Assembly (NCBI GenBank): GCA_036379935.1 | Contig: DASVFT010000117.1 | Location: 1-64,000, forward strand | Reading direction: 5' to 3' | DNA length: 64,000 nt | DNA from: JAOPZW01 sp036379935 | GTDB taxonomy: Bacteria; Actinomycetota; Thermoleophilia; Solirubrobacterales; Solirubrobacteraceae | In this document: piece after piece, positions 62,095-64,000 of the stretch | How positions within the stretch are numbered: the stretch's first letter is position 1 | Layout: each line of letters starts with the position of its first letter | The notes under the pieces: model-generated | What the model was told of the DNA's origin: nothing | Seen by the model: the letters and a program-made list of their open reading frames with translations, nothing else | Databases searched by the model: none | Translations under genes and position numbers: made by a program

Positions 62095-63891
62095 TCAGGC
62101 CGCCGCGTTGGCCGCCCAGTCGGCGTACAGCGCGGCGTACGCGCCTCCGGCGGCGATGAGCTCGTCATGGGTGCCCTGCTCGACGATCCGGCCCTGGTCG
62201 AGGACGATGATGCGCCCGGCCTGGCGGATGGTCGACAGGCGGTGGGCGATGACGATCGCGGTGCGCCCGGCGAGGAGCCGGCGCAGGCCGGCCTCGATGC
62301 GTCCCTCGGTGTGCAGGTCGACGTTCGACGTCGCCTCGTCGAGCACGAGGATGCGCGGGTCGGCCACGAGCGCGCGCGCGAACGCGACGAGCTGGCGCTG
62401 GCCGGCCGAGAGCTGCACGCCGCGCTCGCCGACCTCGGTCGCCGGGCCGGCGGGCAGCGCCGCGATGAAGTCCCACGCGCCGACGGCGCGCGCCGCGGCC
62501 TCGATGTCGTCGTCGCCGGCGTCGGGGCGCCCGAAGGCGATGTTGTCGGCGATCGTGCCGCTGAACAGGAACGCCTCCTGCGGCACGATGCCCATCTGCG
62601 AGCGCAGCGAGCGCGCGGCCACGTCGCGCAGGTCGTGCCCGTCGACCAGCACGCGTCCCGCCGTCGGGTCGTAGAAGCGCGCCACGAGCTTGGCGAAGGT
62701 CGACTTGCCGGCGCCGGTGGCTCCCACGAGCGCCACGGTCTGCCCCGGCGGCACGACCAGCGACACGTCGTCGAGCGCGAGCTTGGTGCCGTTGTCCGTC
62801 CGGTAGCGGAACGACACGGCGTCGAAGCGGATCTCGCCCCGGATGCGGTCGAGCTCGATCGCGCCCGGACGGTCCGTGAGCGTCGGCGCCTCGTCGAGCA
62901 GCTCGAAGATCTTGTCGAGCGCCGCCATGCCCGACTGGTAGGTCGTGTAGACCTGCGAGAGCTGGCCGATGGGATCGAAGAAGCCGTTCAGCGCGGCGAT
63001 GAAGCCGACCAGCACGCCGATCTCGACGTCGCCCTGGATGGCCTGGCGCCCGCCGACGACGAGGATGGCGACGGTCGCCACCGCGGAGACGAACTCGACC
63101 GCCGGGAAGTAGGCCGCGTTGAGGTTGACCGTGACGAGGTTGGCCTCGCGGTTGACGTCGTTGAGCCGCCCGAACTCCGCGCGGTGGCGCGGCTCCTGGG
63201 CGAAGGCCCGCACGACGCGGATGCCGGACAGGGTCTCCTGCAGGTAGGCCGTGATCGCGCCGATGGTCTCGCGCGTGCGCCGGTAGGCGTCGGCGCTGGC
63301 GATCCGGAAGGCCAGCGAGCCGATGGCCATGATGGGGAAGATGAGGAAGGTCAGGAGCGCCAGCTTGGCGTCGAGGAAGAGCAGGATCCCGATCGAGCCG
63401 ACGAGCGTCAGCGAGGCCTGGAAGAGGGTGACGACGGTGTCGGTGACGAGCGAGTCGAGCGCCTCGACGTCGTTGGTCATGCGCGAGATCAGCACGCCCG
63501 CCGGCCGGCGCTCGTAGAAGCCGACCGGCATCTCCTGGAGGTGGCGGAAGATCTGCAGGCGCAGGTCGGCCAGGGCTCGTTGCCCGACCCAGCCGACGAG
63601 GTAGGTCTGCGCGAAGCTCGCGCCCCACACCACGAGCGCGCTGGCGATGAAGGCGACGACCACGAGGTCGAGCGTCGAGCGATCGCCCTTCAGGATGCCG
63701 GAGTCGATCGCGGCCTTGGCCAGCGGGGCCGGGGCCAGCGACGCGGCGGTGCCGGCCACCAGGGCGACGGCCATGAGCGCCACGCGCGACCGGTACGGCT
63801 CGAGGAGGACGACGAGGCCGCGCAGCTTGCGGCCGCGCCCGCGCGTCCCGCGCAGCCGCCGCCGCAGGTCGTCGCGCCGCGTGGCGCTCAC
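62095..63891 (-). CDS. ABC exporter half-transporter (permease-ATPase fusion)
   Basis: 598 residues. Six-helix type I exporter transmembrane domain (about 25-320) and ATPase (about 345-590): Walker A VGATGAGKSTFAKL near 375, Q loop GIVPQEAFLFSG near 425, signature QLSAGQRQLVAFARAL near 478, Walker B ILVLDEATSNVD near 500 and H-loop AHRLSTIRQAG near 535. The signature is LSAGQ rather than LSGGQ, common in one subunit of heterodimeric exporters. GTG start overlaps the upstream gene stop (GTGA), whose product would be the partner. Likely multidrug or lipid export. Confidence 0.93.
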   Translation of the reverse strand: MSATRRDDLRRRLRGTRGRGRKLRGLVVLLEPYRSRVALMAVALVAGTAASLAPAPLAKAAIDSGILKGDRSTLDLVVVAFIASALVVWGASFAQTYLVGWVGQRALADLRLQIFRHLQEMPVGFYERRPAGVLISRMTNDVEALDSLVTDTVVTLFQASLTLVGSIGILLFLDAKLALLTFLIFPIMAIGSLAFRIASADAYRRTRETIGAITAYLQETLSGIRVVRAFAQEPRHRAEFGRLNDVNREANLVTVNLNAAYFPAVEFVSAVATVAILVVGGRQAIQGDVEIGVLVGFIAALNGFFDPIGQLSQVYTTYQSGMAALDKIFELLDEAPTLTDRPGAIELDRIRGEIRFDAVSFRYRTDNGTKLALDDVSLVVPPGQTVALVGATGAGKSTFAKLVARFYDPTAGRVLVDGHDLRDVAARSLRSQMGIVPQEAFLFSGTIADNIAFGRPDAGDDDIEAAARAVGAWDFIAALPAGPATEVGERGVQLSAGQRQLVAFARALVADPRILVLDEATSNVDLHTEGRIEAGLRRLLAGRTAIVIAHRLSTIRQAGRIIVLDQGRIVEQGTHDELIAAGGAYAALYADWAANAAA

Positions 63892-64000
63892 AGCCCCGCC
63901 ACCTGGCGCTCGGCTTCCTTGCGCGTGAGGAAGACCTGGTCGGGCAGGCCCTTCTCGACGATCTCGCGGTACAGCTCGGAGCGCTCGAGCAGCTCGTCGT
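63888..64000 (-). CDS. C-terminal end of the partner ABC exporter (cut by window)
   Basis: Only the last 37 codons are visible. They encode a charged tail ending DELLERSELYREIVEKGLP and TRKEAERQVAGL, which matches the extreme C-terminus of ABC exporter ATPases (THxELLxRSxLYREI). The stop overlaps the GTG of the downstream half-transporter. The main part lies beyond position 64000. Confidence 0.8.
   Translation of the reverse strand, partial: DELLERSELYREIVEKGLPDQVFLTRKEAERQVAGL

Overview
The window is high-GC (about 70% by eye), densely coded bacterial DNA. The order polA, rpsA, coaE, uvrB, uvrA is the classical actinobacterial arrangement. The ceoB/ceoC-like TrkA pair beside APC permeases, the Rex-linked operon, the PiT-DUF47 unit and secreted proteins with an LTALRLS-type C-terminal module also fit. 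I infer a deep-branching actinobacterium, most likely class Thermoleophilia (Solirubrobacterales), on family and synteny grounds only. About 61 protein genes and one tRNA are supported. Four-base ATGA/GTGA overlaps are common. At least seventeen genes have a TANNNT hexamer 6-11 nt before the start codon and no obvious Shine-Dalgarno sequence, so leaderless transcription looks widespread.

1-10 kb: end of an SDR epimerase, an ACT-domain malic enzyme divergent from polA, a Phd/VapC toxin-antitoxin pair, an orphan ureidoglycine aminohydrolase, two tandem secreted glycine-rich proteins and a geranylgeranyl-reductase-like flavoenzyme. 10-21 kb: translation and repair core (rpsA, coaE, lytic transglycosylase, APC permease, uvrB, mutY, uvrA), with a clear LexA box at uvrA. 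21-30 kb: membrane PH-domain proteins (one with a SnoaL fusion, one with an apparent frameshift), a LysM transglycosylase, a PiT phosphate transporter unit and the panB-panC-DUF2520 cluster.

30-40 kb: family 4 uracil-DNA glycosylase, SAM methyltransferase, GNAT, DUF1707-FHA protein, then an accessory insert: a hairpin-rich 540-nt leader followed by a DNA methyltransferase fused to an Mrr-like nuclease domain, flanked by short inverted repeats. After it come a molybdopterin oxidoreductase, an ABC transporter and a flippase. 40-47 kb: the t6A cluster tsaE-tsaB-rimI-tsaD, a glutaredoxin-like protein, Rex, a YbdK-type carboxylate-amine ligase, a small acidic protein, a terminator, and a K+-independent H+-pyrophosphatase.

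47-64 kb: a two-gene STAND-type NTPase locus that looks like one protein split at a GTGA overlap and whose start codon lies in a 13-bp hairpin; two APC permeases with UspA-like tails followed by two TrkA proteins (probable K+ homeostasis); a GH3 glucosidase divergent from a ROK regulator; an HNH protein whose start codon is inside a perfect LexA box, next to tRNA-Gln; a histidine kinase with two response regulators; and a heterodimeric ABC exporter cut by the window edge.

The most novel-looking parts are the split STAND locus, the methyltransferase-nuclease island with its structured leader, and the SOS-boxed HNH gene.
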